This document shows positions 31,845 through 43,070 of a stretch of 64,000 nucleotides of DNA, one piece after another. The notes beneath the pieces were generated by a model. That model was not told the origin of the DNA. It saw only the letters and a list, made by a program, of their open reading frames with translations, and made no database searches. Position 1 is the stretch's first letter, and the number at the start of each line of letters is the position of its first letter. Position numbers and translations under genes: made by a program. This stretch comes from Bos javanicus (lineage: Eukaryota; Chordata; Mammalia; Artiodactyla; Bovidae): contig NC_083879.1 of the NCBI RefSeq assembly GCF_032452875.1, forward strand, positions 86,375,572 to 86,439,571. The letters run 5' to 3'.

Positions 31845-32338
31845 ATTGAAATATTTTGGTTGGGTGTATTCATGATGGTGACTAGAATGTGGGAACAGTG
31901 GAAAACATAATTCAGACCAAGAAATACAGGGAACACTGAGAAAATTGTTAGGAATGAGGGGCTACCCAGACGCCGACAGGGGACCGAAAGCAGAGGGGGT
32001 CAGAGAGGGGTCACCTTGGAAAGACGTATGTGTTAAAGAGAGCTGGCAAGGAGACCCCCGACCCCCGCTCAGAGAGGTGCCCCGGGAGGCTGCAGTGCAG
32101 ACGCCTGGAGGGGAGAGGGGTTCTCGGTCACCTGCCCGTGTGCTGAGTGCCCGCTGCAGGCAACCAGCGCCGCAGGCGACTGGGTTTCCAACAGCACCAA
32201 GCCTGGAGGCCGGAAGTCAGACGCGCAGGAGCGGCCAGGCGGTTCCCTCTGAGGCCGGAGGGAGGACCCGCCCGGGTTCCCCGGCTGTCGGCGGTTCGCG
32301 GGCGTCCTTGGTGGAAGGACATTCTGGTCTGATCTGGA
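31845..32338. other. Noncoding stretch, no gene seen
   Basis: GC-moderate unique DNA without recognisable features. Confidence 0.4.
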
Positions 32339-32400
32339 GTGGACGGTCCGTGGGGCCGCAAAGAGTCAGGCAGGACGGAGCGACGTTCACTCTCACGTTT
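32339..32400 (+). repeat. Bov-A SINE fragment
   Basis: The diverged 3' end of a Bov-A unit: gtggacggtccgtggggc, aaagagtcaggcaggacg and gagcgacgttcact. Confidence 0.65.
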
Positions 32401-33064
32401 GGCTGGGGGACACCCTCCGTGATGGCCGAGCATCTCCGTGTCCAGGTCGCCCTTTGTAAGGACACCGCACACACGGGCCCACCCTGACACCCGCTCTTGG
32501 TCGTCTGCAGAGGCTGTATTTCCAAACAAGGTCCCACGGTGGGGGCAGGGGGTGGTTAGCACGCCCTTCTGGGGGATGCCATTCCATTCCAGCCGTAATG
32601 TCCCCTCTTTCGACCACGGTTCCAGCCAGCGTTCTGGCCGGCTGAGTGCTGCGTGCTCGAGGGCCCTGGCATACGGAAGATTGAAGAGTGTGGTCTTCTG
32701 CGGGCTCTCGATGCTCCATGTGCAATTCTCCCCTCAAGCTGTTTGTGACAGCACCTCCTGATACAGCCAAGCAGGAGCCCACCCTAGACTAAGCAGCCAC
32801 GCAAAAGCGCTGCCGCAGCTGCGACACACCAAGAGCACTTACTGGAATCACGCTGAGGCGGCACCTAGCGGGCGCAGGAGCGCGGGAAACCGATGCTCCG
32901 GCCGGAAAACAGAACAGTCAACAGTGCGCAGGTGCCGGACGCGGCCTTAGTTTTATTCATTCTTAATTCACGTTGTCTTGCTGTATTAAATGCATCTTTG
33001 CAGACCATCTTCACGTCTTTGAAGAACGCAACATGTAAAGAGGTTAATCACTAGAAAGTTCACA
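32401..33064. other. Noncoding stretch, no gene seen
   Basis: No recognisable gene or repeat. GC content falls towards the right end. Confidence 0.4.
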
Positions 33065-33290
33065 TATATAATCTCATTTAATCCTCACTGCATCTCCAAC
33101 TTAGAAGTATAGTTGTGCTTAGTCGCGCAGTGGTGTCTGATTCTGTGTGACCCCATGGACTGTAGCCCACCAGGCTCTTCTGTCCAAGGGATTCTCCAGG
33201 CAAGAATGCTGAAGTGGGTTGCCATTTCCCCTTTATACAGATTAAGAACCTGAAAGGTTAAGCTATCTACCAAAGGGCATATCACTGAGG
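33065..33290 (-). repeat. MIR SINE split by a Bov-A insertion
   Basis: Left part atctcatttaatcctcactg and right part ttatacagattaagaacctg with aaaggttaagct are the antisense MIR core (Thr/Lys-rich phrase around the cattttacagatgagg motif). The Bov-A unit at 33114-33231 interrupts it, giving relative ages: the MIR is older. Confidence 0.6.
33114..33231 (-). mobile_element. Bov-A SINE unit nested in MIR
   Basis: On the + strand: tgtgcttagtcgcgcagtgg, gtgaccccatggactgtagc, caggcaagaatgctgaagtg. A single Bov-A monomer in reverse orientation. Confidence 0.88.
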
Positions 33291-33349
33291 AACAGAAAAT
33301 TCAGAATCAAAATCCAGAGCTGACAGATTCTAATATTTATGTAATACAT

Positions 33350-33735
33350 GGGATTATTTTTAATAGACTTTATCTTTAGAGTGGTTTTAGGTTCACAGCG
33401 ACACCAAATACGAAGTGCAGAGATGAGTCCCTCCCCCACCACGCCCAGCCTCCCCTCCATCATCGTGCCCAACAGATGGTACACTTATCTCCGTGGATGA
33501 GCCTCCACTGACGTGTCACTGCCCGGGGTGCGCAGTCTACAGTCGCGTGACTCTGGCTGTTCTGCATCGACTGCGGTTTTGGACAAAGTCGTAATGCCGA
33601 GCGCCCTCCTGTACAGGGTCGTACAGAGGATTTTCTCTGCCCCCCACCCCCGCCCACACTGTACTCCTAGTCACCATCCCTGCCGCCAACCCTGGAAACC
33701 ACTGACTGTGTTACTGTCCCCATACTTCTGTTGAA
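33350..33735 (-). mobile_element. Ancient L1M-type 3' region, antisense
   Basis: Reads ggttttaggttcacagcgac, then a C-rich stretch, then caaccctggaaaccactgac. This is the reverse complement of the L1M 3' untranslated region. Diverged, with no open frame. Confidence 0.6.
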
Positions 33736-34590
33736 CACTTTTCTAAGGCAAGCACTGTTACAAAGTTCATTAGGAAAAAACCCTTGTTTCAGGCACCGCA
33801 GCCTCAGTCCCATTCCCCAGCAGCAGCTTGTTATAAGACTCTGGCTGTTTTCCCCATGGTTTATCTCCATAGTTCTGGGTTATGTTTTGATATTTCTTAT
33901 TCTTTATTAATCTGGGCATGTTTATTTGGACCGTACTCACCAGACACTATAAAGCTTTCACGTTCTTTGCATTCTTCCCCAGCCTTCTTTTTCCCCACAT
34001 AGGTGTATCACTGTTTCTGTTAAACCGATATTCAGTGTGCCCCGCAGTCCGTTCGTGGAAGGACTGGTCGTGGCTGAGACAGTGCGAAACTGTGATTATA
34101 CTTATTTTCTTTCAAAACTGTATTTCCCCTGAAGTCGTTAACGGTCTTGTTTTGTGAGACCGCTTGTTCTTTGACACTTGGTTCCTCTGTTCTTATACAA
34201 ATTCTCTCCAGGCTCGGCCTCACTACGGTAAACGCCCTCGACACTATTTTTGCAAGATTAAGCGTGTCGGGAACGTATGAGCTCAGCCTGCTCCTCCCGC
34301 CGTTCCTGCCGCGGTCTTCTGCCCCCTGCCCCCTGCCCCCAGCGGGTGGCTGCTCTAACGAGGCCTGCAGTCGTCATCGTCTCCCTTTACCTTCCTTCCA
34401 GGGCCTCTTTCACTCTCTGGGTCCCATGTTGTCCCTCGTGCTGACTTGCCCCCTCGTTCTGGTCACTTCCAGCAGGCTGTACGACACTGGAGTGGTGGTT
34501 TAGCTGGTTAAAGCATTCTAAAATCATCTTCCTTTAAGGTTCTGCTTTCTGTCCGGCTCTCGCTTTTGAGCAGCCCATACTGCTTTCTTT
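33736..34590. other. Unassigned stretch between L1 pieces
   Basis: No gene. It lies between two L1 fragments of the same orientation and may be further L1 or another old repeat too diverged to name. Confidence 0.4.
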
Positions 34591-35500
34591 CTTTACAGTC
34601 TCCTGAGGGCTACTTGGCATACAGTAAGCTACACGTATGTAAAGTGCACAGTATGATTCCTTTTGACAAGTAAGCAAACCCCGCAACAGTCGCCACAGTT
34701 TGAGAGTGAACATGTCCGTCACCCTCAAGGCGTCCCTACCTTCTCTGCAAACCCTCGCTCCTGTTCTCTCCCCTCGCAGGTAATTAGTCACCTGCTTTGA
34801 TCAGTTCAGTTGTCATTATTTGTCTGCGTTTTCTAGAATTTTACATAAACGGAAGTGCATAGCATGGACTCCTGCTGCCTGTCCTCTCTCCCGGCATAAT
34901 CTCCCTGAGATCCACCCATGTTCTAATGGTCTGTCCGTCCTTCCTTTAATTGCTGAGTTGGCGTCCGTCCTGCTGTGTGGATGAACTGCTGTTTGTCCAC
35001 CTCTTGATGGACACCTGTTTCCGTTTCTGGCTGTCGTGAATTGTGTACAAGTCTTTGGATGAACATATGCTCATTTCTCTTGGGTGAATTCATAGGCATG
35101 GAATGGCTGCTATTTGGTCTGTGCTTAGTCGCTCAGTCGTGTCTGACTCTTTGTGACCCCATGGACTGTAGCCGCCGGGCTCCTGTGTTCATGGGGACTC
35201 AACAGGCAAGAATGCTGGAGTGGGTTCAATTTTTAAGAAATTGCAAGCCCTTTTCAGAGTGCATGCACTGCATTTTGTTCCCACTAGCATGTACGAGAGC
35301 TCCAGTTTCTCCGTATCAACACTTGCTTTCTGATGTTAGCTATGCTCCTGGCTGTGTTCGAGGACCCCTCGAGGCTGTACCTTGCTTTTCACTAACGACG
35401 AACCCCTCGAGCACCCTTTCGCTTGTTAGCCACCCCTCTACATATCCTCTTTGGAGAAATGTCTGTTAAAACATTGGCAAATGTTTTCTGTCTATGGCTT
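34591..35500 (-). mobile_element. L1M-type LINE fragment, antisense, interrupted by Bov-A
   Basis: In order it shows ttacataaacggaagtgcat, tccacccatgttctaatggt, cctcttgatggacacctgtt, catttctcttgggtgaattc and tcctctttggagaaatgtct. These are the landmarks of the antisense L1 3' end. A Bov-A unit interrupts it at 35119-35226. No functional frame remains. Confidence 0.75.
35119..35226 (-). mobile_element. Bov-A SINE nested in L1
   Basis: It reads gtgcttagtcgctcagtcgt and gtgaccccatggactgtagc, then caggcaagaatgctggagtg. The L1 continues on both sides, so the SINE is the younger insertion. Confidence 0.88.
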
Positions 35501-35876
35501 ACCTTTTCATCTTCTTAACAATGTCGTTTAAAGAAGAAGGGTTTTACATTGTTGTTAAGTTTGGTTTACTGATTTCATTTTTTTTCATATTTATGCATTT
35601 TGTGTTATATTTTCTTTCACATAAATCATGCGTTTTCTGGCAAATGTATTTTATTTTATTTTTTGCCAAATTCAAGGTCATTAAGATTTTCTCTTAGAAT
35701 TTCTTTGGAAATGTGTTGCCCAATGAAATAGCCACTACCTACATGTGGTTATTTAACATTACAACATGTAAAATTAAAATTTTTAAAATCGTTTCTCAAT
35801 CACAGTAGCCAATTTCAAATGCTTGGTAGTTATGTGTGGTTATTATCTTGGGAAATACAAAAATATCTCCAGCATC
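35501..35876. other. AT-rich stretch, probably old L1
   Basis: T-rich DNA continuing from the L1 fragment. No clear boundary, no gene. Confidence 0.35.
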
Positions 35877-36067
35877 AAGAAAGTTCTAGGGAGGGAGGAG
35901 GGAGGGGGTTTCAGGATGGGGAACACATGTACACCCGTGGCGGATGCATGTTGATGTGTGGCCAAACCAATACGATATTGTAAAGTAAAATAATAATAAT
36001 AAATTAATTAAAATAAATAAATAAATAAAAAGAAAAAAAAGGAAAACAAACAAAAAAGAAAGTTCTA
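35877..36067 (+). mobile_element. 5'-truncated L1-BT insertion with poly-A tail and target-site duplication
   Basis: The phrases caggatggggaacacatgta, cccgtggcggatgcatgttg and ccaatacgatattgtaaagt are typical of the bovine L1 3' end, followed by a (A)n-rich tail with ATAAATAAA units. Perfect 12-bp direct repeats (aagaaagttcta) flank it at 35877-35888 and 36056-36067. Only about 165 bp were inserted, so it is 5'-truncated and inert. Confidence 0.88.
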
Positions 36068-36100
36068 TTGAATGATCCCCTAACCTTCTAGAGCGTTACC

Positions 36101-36246
36101 TCCCGCATGTGGGCCAGCGGTGCGTCTGCACTGACTCCTATGAGGTCCCGCATGTGGGCCAGCGGTGCGTCTGCACTGACTCTATATGTATGAGGCTCCG
36201 CACGTAGGCCAGCGGTGCGTCTGCTCTGACTCCTGTGTGCATGAGG
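36101..36246. repeat. Three-copy tandem repeat, about 45-50 bp unit
   Basis: Copies begin near 36101, 36146 and 36196. All share gggccagcggtgcgtctgc or a one-base variant, followed by ctgactc and an atgagg end. Copies 1 and 2 are nearly identical, copy 3 has more changes. It is GC-rich inside an AT-rich L1 neighbourhood. Confidence 0.85.
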
Positions 36247-36399
36247 TAAAGGTTAATGCTTTTGGCATGTGGCTGCTCACTAGTTCTAACAATTTCATTG
36301 TTTGAAAAGATTATTCTTTCCATTAAACTGCTTTGGTACCTTTGTTGACAATCAATTGGCAGTATGTGTTTGGATCTGTCTTTGGACTCCTGATACACT

Positions 36400-37040
36400 G
36401 ATTTATCGGCTCATCTTCCTGCCAACACCACACAGTACTGGACACTGCAGTTCTAAAATAAGCTTTAACAACAAATAGTGTAAATTCTCCTACTTTTCAT
36501 TTTTTCAAGATTGGCTTTTCAAAACCCTTTGAATTGTGAGGGACTTGATACCTTAATAATACTGGTTCTTCCACTTCACTGCCCTGTTGTATTTCTCCAT
36601 TTATTTAAATCTTTAACTTTTTGAAAGCAATGTTTGTTTTCACGTGCAGATCTTGTACATCTCTGGCCATTTTTCTCCCAAACTGTTTCATATTTCCTTC
36701 TGCTACTGTGAGTAGTAGTGCTTTTTATATTTCATTTTCTGATACAAAAATACCACTGGTTTTTTTAATCTGGGCCTTGAATCTTATAACTTTGATAAAT
36801 TTCTTATAAGTTATGGTAGGTTCATTTCTCAGCTTCTATGAGATTTTTGACAAAGACAATTTTAGTACCAGCAAGTAAAGATTTTTCCTTCCGCTCTAAT
36901 CTAGGCATCTTTTTTTCTTTGTCTTCTTTTACTGGCCAGAACCCCCAGCACAATGTTGAAGAGAAGCTAGGAGACAAATATTGTCGTCTTATTCTTGATT
37001 TTAGGGGCCAAGCTCTCAATCTTTTTCCGTGTTGGCTACG
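36400..37040 (-). mobile_element. Old L1 LINE ORF2-region fragment, antisense
   Basis: It includes cactggtttttttaatctgg and tggccagaacccccagcaca, then atgttgaagagaagctagga. This fits the reverse complement of the L1 reverse transcriptase region. It is degenerate, with many stops. Confidence 0.6.
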
Positions 37041-37045
37041 GTGGC

Positions 37046-37197
37046 GGGTTAGGCACTAACTCAGGTCCAGCTCTTTGTGACCACACGCTCTGTAGTCTGC
37101 AAGGCTCCTCCGTCCATGGCTTCTCCAAGCAAGAATACCGAAGTAGGCTGCCATTTCCTTCTCCAGGGATTCTTCCTGACCCAGGGATCGAACCCAT
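37046..37197 (-). mobile_element. Bov-tA SINE, diverged
   Basis: It reads ccagctctttgtgaccacac, then aggctcctccgtccatgg and caagcaagaataccgaagta. It ends in the tRNA-derived part cccagggatcgaaccca. Diverged and lacking the outermost head. Confidence 0.82.
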
Positions 37198-37660
37198 TCT
37201 GTTGGATTCTAGATCCATTCTCTTCGACCTGTTTTTATTGTTTGCTGGTTTCTCTTGGTCTCCCTCTGTGAGTCATTTTTTGATTGCGTCTCTCTCTCTG
37301 CTTCCTGAAGCCACAGGAAGACGTGCGTTATGTAAGACTTCTTTGTGTGTTTGCTGTACTCTCTCCATCTCAAATGACATGCCCTGCAATTCTGAAAATT
37401 TTATTAATTTTTGAAGCATTCTTCTCTCTACTCTCTCTGTCCTCTCTTTCTGGAGCTCCCGTTAGAAGACACATCTCCATCACCCTCTGACTTTGTACAA
37501 TTTTTTCCTTTCATTCTCTATCCTCCCACCTTCTTTTTAGGCTCTGATTTCTTGAAGAGTGTCCCATATTTATCTTGCACTTCTTCTATTGTTTTTTCAG
37601 GAATCATATTTCTAAATTCCAAGATTTACACTGTTCTCTGAGTTTCCATGTATATATGTA
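37198..37660. other. Noncoding stretch, no gene seen
   Basis: Pyrimidine-rich AT-rich DNA. It may be another old repeat, not identified. Confidence 0.35.
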
Positions 37661-38041
37661 TTGTTGTTTTTCAGTCACCGAGTCGTGTCCGACCCTTTGT
37701 GACCCCATGGACTGCAGCATATCAGGCTTCCCTGTCCTTTAGTGTCTCCCAGAGCTTGCTCAAACTCACGTCCATCGAGTCAGTGATGTCATCCAACCAT
37801 CTCATCCTCTGTCGTCCCCTTCTTCTCCTGCCCTCAGTCTTTCCTAGCATCAGGGTCTTTTCCAGTGAGTCGGCTCTTTGAATCAGGTGGTCAAAGTATT
37901 GGAGCTTCAGCTGCAGCATCAGTCTCTCCAATGAATATTCAGGGTTGAATTCTTTTAGGATTGACTGGTTTGATTTTCTTGCTGTCCAAGGGACTCTCAA
38001 GAGTCTTCTCCAGCACCACAATTCGAAAGCATCAGTTCTTG
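37661..38041 (-). mobile_element. BovB LINE 3' fragment
   Basis: About 380 bp reading on the + strand from ttgttgtttttcagtcaccg through catccaaccatctcatcctc to accacaattcgaaagcatca. It is the reverse complement of the BovB 3' region. The 112-codon frame on the minus strand is a relic of the BovB reverse transcriptase end, not a gene. Confidence 0.92.
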
Positions 38042-38934
38042 AAATGCTGATTTTTTTCATGCATATCTTCTTTGTGATTTTTTAAAAATACTTTTTATTT
38101 GCCCTCAATAGCTTCTGTTCTTTCTGAATCCCCTATGCATGTTAGTTTTGGACTCAGTCTTTCCTGCTGGAGGTTTTCCACAAAAGTCTAGTCATCTTTT
38201 TTGTCTGTTAATATTTAACAGTGAGTCCTCAAACCATTGCCTGGAAGCTTTGGGGGTCGCTATGTGATAGCTGACAGGCTTTATTATAGCCTGAAACTTG
38301 AGTTTCATTGCAGGAATATCCAAATATCAGTTATCTGTAGTTTTCCTGCTTCTGGAAACCTTTCATTTTTCTAGAGAAGTACTCACAATTGCCTACAAAG
38401 AGTCTTAAAACAGGCCAGCGGAAGGGATCACGGGCACAGCTCAACGCGTGAACTTTGTGCTCCAAGCTCAGTGTTCGGTAACAGTGTCACTTGATGCTGG
38501 AAGAAATACCCCAAGGTAAAATGAAGAAATAATAAATTAATTACTAGCAAATGAAAACTACTTTATAAAAAATCAAAGTCCCACATAAAAATCAGTATTG
38601 AACATGAAGGTGTGGCAGCAAAATCTGATTCCAATAGCAGACAGTATAGTCATTTAAGAATGTCATTAAAATATTGCTTTGTTCCTTCAGCTGACATCTA
38701 TTACTTTTTTCAATCAACTACAGAGTTGTTAGCACATAAAATATTTTAAGTTGAACCTAACTCCTTAATAAACAAAGCAATGAAGTATTTCTTTGGGGGA
38801 AGTCTGCTGGGGGATGTTCCTGAGACACTAGGGCTCCGTGAACCAGGCAGGTTCCTCAGGCAACAGACCAAGTCGCTCCTCTGAGCATCACCTCCCGTCT
38901 GCAGAGGCAGTACATCCTCCTTAAGGCCTTTTTT
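38042..38934. other. AT-rich noncoding stretch
   Basis: No gene or clear repeat. Some L1-like T-rich patches occur. Confidence 0.35.
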
Positions 38935-39305
38935 AAAAAGTCTTTATTGAACTTGTTACAATATTGCTTCTGGGTTTTTTTGGTCAAATTTTTTATTGGA
39001 GGATACTTGCTTTACAATATTGTGCTGATTTCTGCCGTACATCAACATGAATACCCATAGGCATATATGTCCCCTCCCTCTTGGAGCCCCCTCCCACCTC
39101 CCACCCCATGCCACCCCTCGCGGTCCCCACAGAGCACTGGGTCGAGCTCCCTGAGTCACACAGCGCGTTAACACCAGCCATCTGTTTTACACAGGGTAAT
39201 GCAAATGTTTCCATGCCACTCTCGATTCTTCCTGCTCACTCCTTCTCCCGCGGTGTCCCCAAATCTGCTCTTTATGTCTGCATCTCCACTGCTGCCCGAC
39301 AGAGA
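38935..39305 (-). mobile_element. L1 3' region, antisense (ruminant L1-type)
   Basis: It shows ttttattggaggatacttgc and tttacaatattgtgctgatt, then tgtcccctccctcttggagc, cacagagcactgggtcgagc and tctttatgtctgcatctcca. These are landmarks of the antisense ruminant L1 3' region. Truncated and non-coding. Confidence 0.78.
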
Positions 39306-39329
39306 ACAGGCTTCTGTCTTATGTGTTGC

Positions 39330-39440
39330 TTTGTTGGCCACGAGGCACGTGGGATCTTGGCTCCCTCGCCAGGAATCAAACCTGCAACCCTTGCATTGGA
39401 AGGCGAAGGCTTATCCACTGAACCCGCCAGGGAAGTCCCC
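39330..39440 (-). mobile_element. CHR-type SINE, reverse
   Basis: It reads ttggccacgaggcacgtggg and gccaggaatcaaacctgcaa, then cgccagggaagtcccc. This is the reverse complement of a CHR SINE head. It abuts the L1 fragment. Confidence 0.82.
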
Positions 39441-40718
39441 TTAAGGCCTCTATTTATTCTAACATTTTAGGAATCTGGTTCTCTATCACTACAGACAACT
39501 CCTAAGTGGTACAATGAATATGGGGTATTAACTTGGCCATTTTTCCATCAGGGAGAGGAAAGAGGAATGCTGGGATTCCCAACTTATCTCTGAATGAGCC
39601 ATTCCACATGGGTCCTAGAAGAGGAAGCCAAGACAGATCCAGGAGTGTGTCAAACAGCTAAGAACCAGGATGTAAAATCTGTTCCAATCCCCACATCACA
39701 TGTGGCCTGTCTCTCTAGAACAAAGAGAGCAAAGCACGGTGTTCACCCCAGAACACCCCCACGCCTTGAGAACATGGCCACTAACCTGGGGTCCACCGAG
39801 CTCTCCTGGGGTCCGGTGAGCTACTCTGAGCTACCCTGAGGTCTGCCAAGCTACCCTGGGGTCCAAATACCCCATGAAGAGAACTCAGAATGTCCGCTGA
39901 ACTTGGACAGAAGACTAGTCACCTTTATTTCTATTACCCTTTAACTGAAAGCCAGCATCTCAGTAGCCCACACGCCACGGGAGCAGTAACGTTCCCGACA
40001 ACTTTCTTACCAATGGAAATAATCAGTATGTTCATGTCACAGTATGCTTGTTGCAAATATTACATTTCAAAATATCATTTATGCTCCCAGCTACTTTGAA
40101 ATTGCAGTCGCTTTTGGATCTGCCACAGAACTTGTTACTTAGTGCATTATGGAGGAAAATTATTACTATATCACACAATATTTTTAAAATATATTCTGAT
40201 ATTTGCATTTCAATACGAGTTGTTTCCCTGGCAATCTTAAATCTTAGTTTTAACCTTTTATCATGGAGGGCTTGGAACATACATAAAAGTAAATGACATG
40301 CGGAAGCTCACATACCCATCGCCCCGTTTAGCCCCGGACCCTTTCCATTGCTGCGCTGCCTGCAGTGAACCCAGACATTATGTAACTTCATCTGTGAGTA
40401 TTTCAGCTTGTACTTCTGAAATAGAAGATATTCTTCTTCAAGTATAATCATAATACCATGCTTGCACTGGAGAAAACCAACACGTCCTTAAGTTCATCAG
40501 ATATCCCATCAGTGTTCAAATCGTCAAGCATCCATAAGCGTTAGCTTTTAAATTTATTTTTTCAATTAGAATTCAAATAGGTTCATACTTTGAATTAGTT
40601 GGTATGTCTCTTAAGCCTCTTAATTTCTAGATTCTGCCTCAACTCTTCTCTCTTCTTACAACTGATTTCTTGAAGTTAAAAAAAGTGGAGAGATTTTTTT
40701 ATCCTGCAGTTTCTCCGT
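39441..40718. other. Noncoding stretch, no gene seen
   Basis: A short local repetition of gagctac/ccctgg/ggtcc phrases lies at about 39785-39865. The rest is AT-rich with TAAT cores and an octamer at 40201-40208. No gene is recognised. Confidence 0.4.
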
Positions 40719-40862
40719 TGGAAAGATCCTCTGGAGGAGGAAATGGCAGCCCACTCCAGCATCCTTGCCTGGGAAATCCCATAGACAGAGGAGCCTGGCG
40801 GACTGCAGTCCAGGGGGTTGCACAGAGTTGGACACGGTTAGGAGAAGAAACACAACAATAAC
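40719..40862 (+). mobile_element. Bov-tA/Bov-A SINE, partial
   Basis: It starts with ttggaaagatcctctggag, the end of the tRNA-derived head. It continues with agcccactccagcatccttg and cagtccagggggttgcacag, then a short A-rich tail. Confidence 0.85.
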
Positions 40863-42600
40863 CCCCCTGAGTTAGGCCCCCAGACCCAGCGCGTTCCTCG
40901 GGGCTCCTGTGCAGCAGGGCTGCCCGTGGGGAGCTTAAATGTCTTAAATACCCTGTCTCACATACTCCATGGCCCTCGGTGCATCTCCCCCGCATCCCAC
41001 CGACGTGTCTCGCGTCCCTCCTGCCCCGCGGGTCTCACTGAGGGGGCCGGGTGGGTGGCTGGGAGCATCTCGGTCGTCAGGTGTGAGCTGGGATGTGAGC
41101 TTCCCCGTGTGTTAGCGGTGTGCTCTGAGCCCTCATTTCCTATTTGTAAACACATGTGGCAGCACCTGGAGGAAGCCCCTTGGTGGGCTGTAGGCGCTGG
41201 GCCCTGGGTCAGTCGCCTCCTTGGAGGGTAAACCTTACTCTCTCTCTGTCCGAGGTCACAGCAGCCCCTCCACGCGGTTCTAGGTCACTTCCTCCCAGCC
41301 TGGTCACTCTGGACAGCAGTGGCGAAAGCCACACTGGCGAGTCAGCCCAGCCTGGGTCCAGATGCCAGGGCTGTATGGTTTTCGGCTCTAAAGAGGGCAG
41401 CAGATTCTTCGACAGGACAAGGCGGTGAGGGGAAGAACGGCAGTGTCCGGCGCCTGCCGGGGCTTTAGGGAAGGCTGTGGTTACCACTGTGGTTGCTCCT
41501 CCCCAAGTCCCCGGTATGGTGTCCAGCCCCTCCCAGGGGCCTGCCCTCTCCCCTCTGGGGCGGGTGGTGGTGTCTGCTCCCTGCCCACCTCCCACCTGGA
41601 TCCTCAGGGCTGACAGTGGCCCTCATCTCAGCACACGGGGATGTTTGGGCACCGTGAGCTCCTCTCTGCAGCCTTCTAGCTGCCAGCGCCTCTTCCCTCC
41701 AGAACGCTGCCCTCGCTCCACTTCTCGGCTTCTAGGGACCCCACTGCTATCTCTGCTCCGAGACCCCGTTGCCCCGGTGACAGCTTCGTCCTGTTCCCTC
41801 TTCTCAGGACGTCCCTTCCCTTGACCTTCCCATCAACTGTGTGGTGTGGATAACCACTCTGACCCCAACTCACGTGTCCCCACCAGAGCTGCACACGATA
41901 CTCCCCGAGTGACCCTACATCCCCCGCGTCTGACTGCATGTAGATTGGAGATGCTTTGTGTGTTTGAGATGCTTTAGGGGGGCACCCAGCAGTGCCCCCA
42001 TCTTCTTTTCTTCTGCCCCTCAGATATTCCCTACTTTATGTGAAATAAACTGGCAGATTTTCAACCCGGATTCATCTTTCACAGTCCCTGCCTTGGCTGA
42101 TGGTAAACTCTCTGCATTGCCGACCCTGCTTCAACACAGACAATTCCTCTTCCGCCTTTAAGATTTAGTGCTCGCCCTCCGTTCTCAGGTGAGCAAGGCC
42201 TTCTTGGGGCTGGAGGGAGGAACCAGGAAGGCAGGATTCTGTTAGGTTTCATCTCTGGCCAGAACCAGCTCCGGCTGCAAACACACACACACTGCGTGAT
42301 GATGACCACAAACAGGAAGTCATCTTCACTGCGGCCAGAAGTGATGCTGAGGGCGGCAACCGAGTCCCGAGCCTCCGCTCTCATCTGCCCTTCCCACGCC
42401 TCCTCGGGCTGCGGTCCTGGCATTTCTGGATCTTCATCTCTGTCGCGGAGGGCACACCCCTGGCCTGTATTCCAGTCCCGGCACAGATGTTGCCGGCACT
42501 GAAATAAGCTGAGGTCTGAGCTCCTCTGGGGTCCCGCCCATGGGAAGCAGAAGGGAGCATGGCCACTTCACAGAATTAGAGACTAGAAAGAGCTTTTGAT
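40863..42600. other. Noncoding stretch, no gene seen
   Basis: GC-moderate unique DNA, the start of a second interval (to 56.08 kb) without recognisable ruminant retroposons. The open frames overlap each other on both strands and lack domains. Confidence 0.4.
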
Positions 42601-43070
42601 TTTGGAAGAACAATTTTTTTAATGGATTTATATGCATAACATCCATTTGCAGTTGGTGATGGTGGAGTCGGTGACTAATAAAAATGTCATTTCCTGTGAT
42701 TTTTATAAATTACAGTAAATATGCAGTAATCACCCACATTAGCTGCTGAAATGCAGGCAGCCATCTGGAGGGGAGACCAGGGACCGCATTGAAGCCTCAA
42801 GAGGTAGACCCCACAGGTGCAAATTGACACCTAGGAAAACAGTAGTTAATACACGCTAGAATTTGGAGAAGGGGAAAGTGTTAAAATAAATGTATGTCAA
42901 GCAGACAAATTTGGACTTCTCCATGAGAATCTGTCATGTCAAACAGGAAATAGCTATAAATTACTTGTAATAGTAAAAATCTTGTCATTTATAACCTTTA
43001 AAGCAACGGGCTCATTTAACACATCAACTCATAGATGATAATCTAGGACAGTCAGCCTGGGTATTTATTT
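42601..43070. promoter_or_regulatory. AT-rich candidate regulatory block
   Basis: About 470 bp of AT-rich DNA with TAAT-type cores between GC-moderate flanks. Weakly supported as an enhancer, from composition only. Confidence 0.3.
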
